From: Acanthosoma haemorrhoidale
Taxonomy: Eukaryota; Arthropoda; Insecta; Hemiptera; Acanthosomatidae
Direction of reading: 5' to 3'
Assembly (NCBI GenBank): GCA_930367205.1
Contig: OV884009.1
Coordinates: forward strand, 118,247,454-118,311,453
DNA: 64,000 bases
The notes beneath the pieces are model-generated. The model had not been told where the DNA came from. It saw only the letters and a list, made by a program, of their open reading frames with translations, and searched no databases. Positions 63,713-64,000 of the stretch are shown piece by piece; within the stretch, counting starts at the first letter, position 1; every line of letters starts with the position of its first letter. A program made the translations under genes and the position numbers.

Positions 63713-63770
63713 AAGGGGATAAACAAGAGGTGCGCTAGGTCACCAGAGCGGGAGCCAGATATATCCCCTT
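63713..63770. repeat. 9-bp inverted repeat inside the insert
   Basis: AAGGGGATA at 63713-63721 and TATCCCCTT at 63762-63770 are perfect reverse complements separated by 40 bases. As RNA or single-stranded DNA they would make a 9-bp stem enclosing most of the GC-rich part of the insert. The loop contains the left arms of the second inverted repeat (63743-63759). Function unknown. Confidence 0.8.
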
Positions 63771-63783
63771 GCCATACTCTGGC
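63743..63783. repeat. 6-bp inverted repeats crossing the 9-bp stem
   Basis: CCAGAG (63743-63748) pairs with CTCTGG (63777-63782). Alternatively GCCAGA (63754-63759) pairs with TCTGGC (63778-63783). Either pairing has its left arm inside the loop of the 63713-63770 stem and its right arm outside it, which is pseudoknot-like topology. Short arms like these can occur by chance, so structure is only a possibility. Confidence 0.6.
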
Positions 63784-63796
63784 ACACTATCGCTCT

Positions 63797-64000
63797 TTTA
63801 GTTTTAGTTAGCATATGCCCCGAATGGGTGTTTCCCCGACAGACTAAGCTTCTTAGTTGTTATTGCTAGTTAATATATGCCCCGAATGAGTGTTGTCCCG
63901 ACGTACTAAGCTTCTTAGTTGTTAGTGTTAGTTAATATATGCCCCGAATGGGTGTTGTGTCGACGGACTAAGCTTGTTAGTTGTTATTGCTAGTTAATAT
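63797..64000 (+). repeat. 62-bp satellite resumes after the insert
   Basis: Monomers start at 63807, 63869, 63931 and 63993 (partial at the window end), in the same orientation as the main array. They are unusual: the first begins GTTAGCATATG, and the 63931 copy reads GTTGTGTCGACGG. The 63619 to 63807 distance is 188 bp, that is three monomers plus 2 bp, so the insert leaves the phase only slightly shifted. Confidence 0.93.

Larger units (their letters stand above)
63647..63796. other. Non-satellite insert of about 150 bp
   Basis: The only sequence in the window that is not satellite. The left satellite monomer (from 63619) breaks off after about 22-28 bases in a T-run (63641-63646). Satellite resumes around 63797 in the TTTTAG tail, with the next monomer start at 63807. 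Base composition differs from the array: a purine-rich stretch (about 63676-63700) and then a GC-rich part. I find no reading frame of note (the ATG near 63688 opens only a few codons), no tRNA-like boxes I can support, no poly-A tail and no obvious target-site duplication. It could be a small transposon remnant, the ancestral locus between two arrays, or filler at a break. I do not recognise it. Confidence 0.85.

Noticed and set aside
63619..63810. Retrotransposon or SINE insertion with target-site duplication
   Set aside because: No poly-A tail, terminal repeats, supported pol III boxes or clear flanking direct repeat; only T-runs at the edges. Left as an unidentified insert.

Overview
The window is essentially one enormous tandem satellite array with no genes. 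From base 1 to about 63646 it is a head-to-tail array of a 62-bp monomer, all in one orientation (about 1,033 complete monomers). A 150-bp non-satellite segment follows (about 63647-63796), and the same satellite then resumes to the window edge. In a typical monomer, stop codons close all three forward frames and all three reverse frames, so I call no coding sequence, and I see no rRNA, tRNA, CRISPR array or recognisable transposon. The array length, local higher-order structure, CpG-type variants and lack of genes point to eukaryotic constitutive heterochromatin (centromeric, pericentromeric or subtelomeric). I cannot name the organism and do not recognise the monomer as a published satellite.

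Monomer anatomy, counted from the G of GTTAAT: an AT-rich start (1-10), a variable GC-richer segment (about 11-36) that defines the subfamilies, a conserved dyad ACTAAG-CTT-CTTAGT (37-51) holding a HindIII site, and a TTAG-rich tail (47-62). Length is very tightly held. I tallied monomer starts through the window and found only two length classes besides 62 bp: a 55-bp class (59 copies) and a 61-bp class (15 copies). With these corrections the phase is exact over 1,030 consecutive monomers (1-63432). About eleven sequence subfamilies recur in fixed orders (cassettes).

On a larger scale the array is a patchwork of nested tandem segmental duplications, read from diagnostic mutations at constant offsets. 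Left third: 1-3985 matches 10957-14941 (offset 10956), 6591-9020 matches 13609-16038 (offset 7018), 4064-6170 matches 16618-18662 (offset 12554, then 12492), and there is a 372-bp local duplication at 9104-9847. Middle: a 6.8-kb tandem duplication (17665-24469, 24470-31088) is overlapped by a 9333-bp, 151-monomer tandem duplication (about 26290-35622, 35623-44955). Right third: a 3064-bp, 50-monomer tandem duplication (44003-47066, 47067-50130), a 9012-bp, 147-monomer duplication (about 46145-55156, 55157-60856), and local 488-bp and 186-bp duplications. From about 61.2 kb rightwards the monomers carry many private mutations. With the foreign segment at 63.65 kb, this suggests the window approaches an edge of the homogenised array.

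The genome-biology story is of unequal exchange acting at several scales, with the monomer register and a dyad core preserved. The two most open questions are the unique 150-bp segment, which has crossing inverted repeats, and whether the conserved dyad binds a protein. In long satellites, assembly error is a real alternative to be excluded for the largest duplications.
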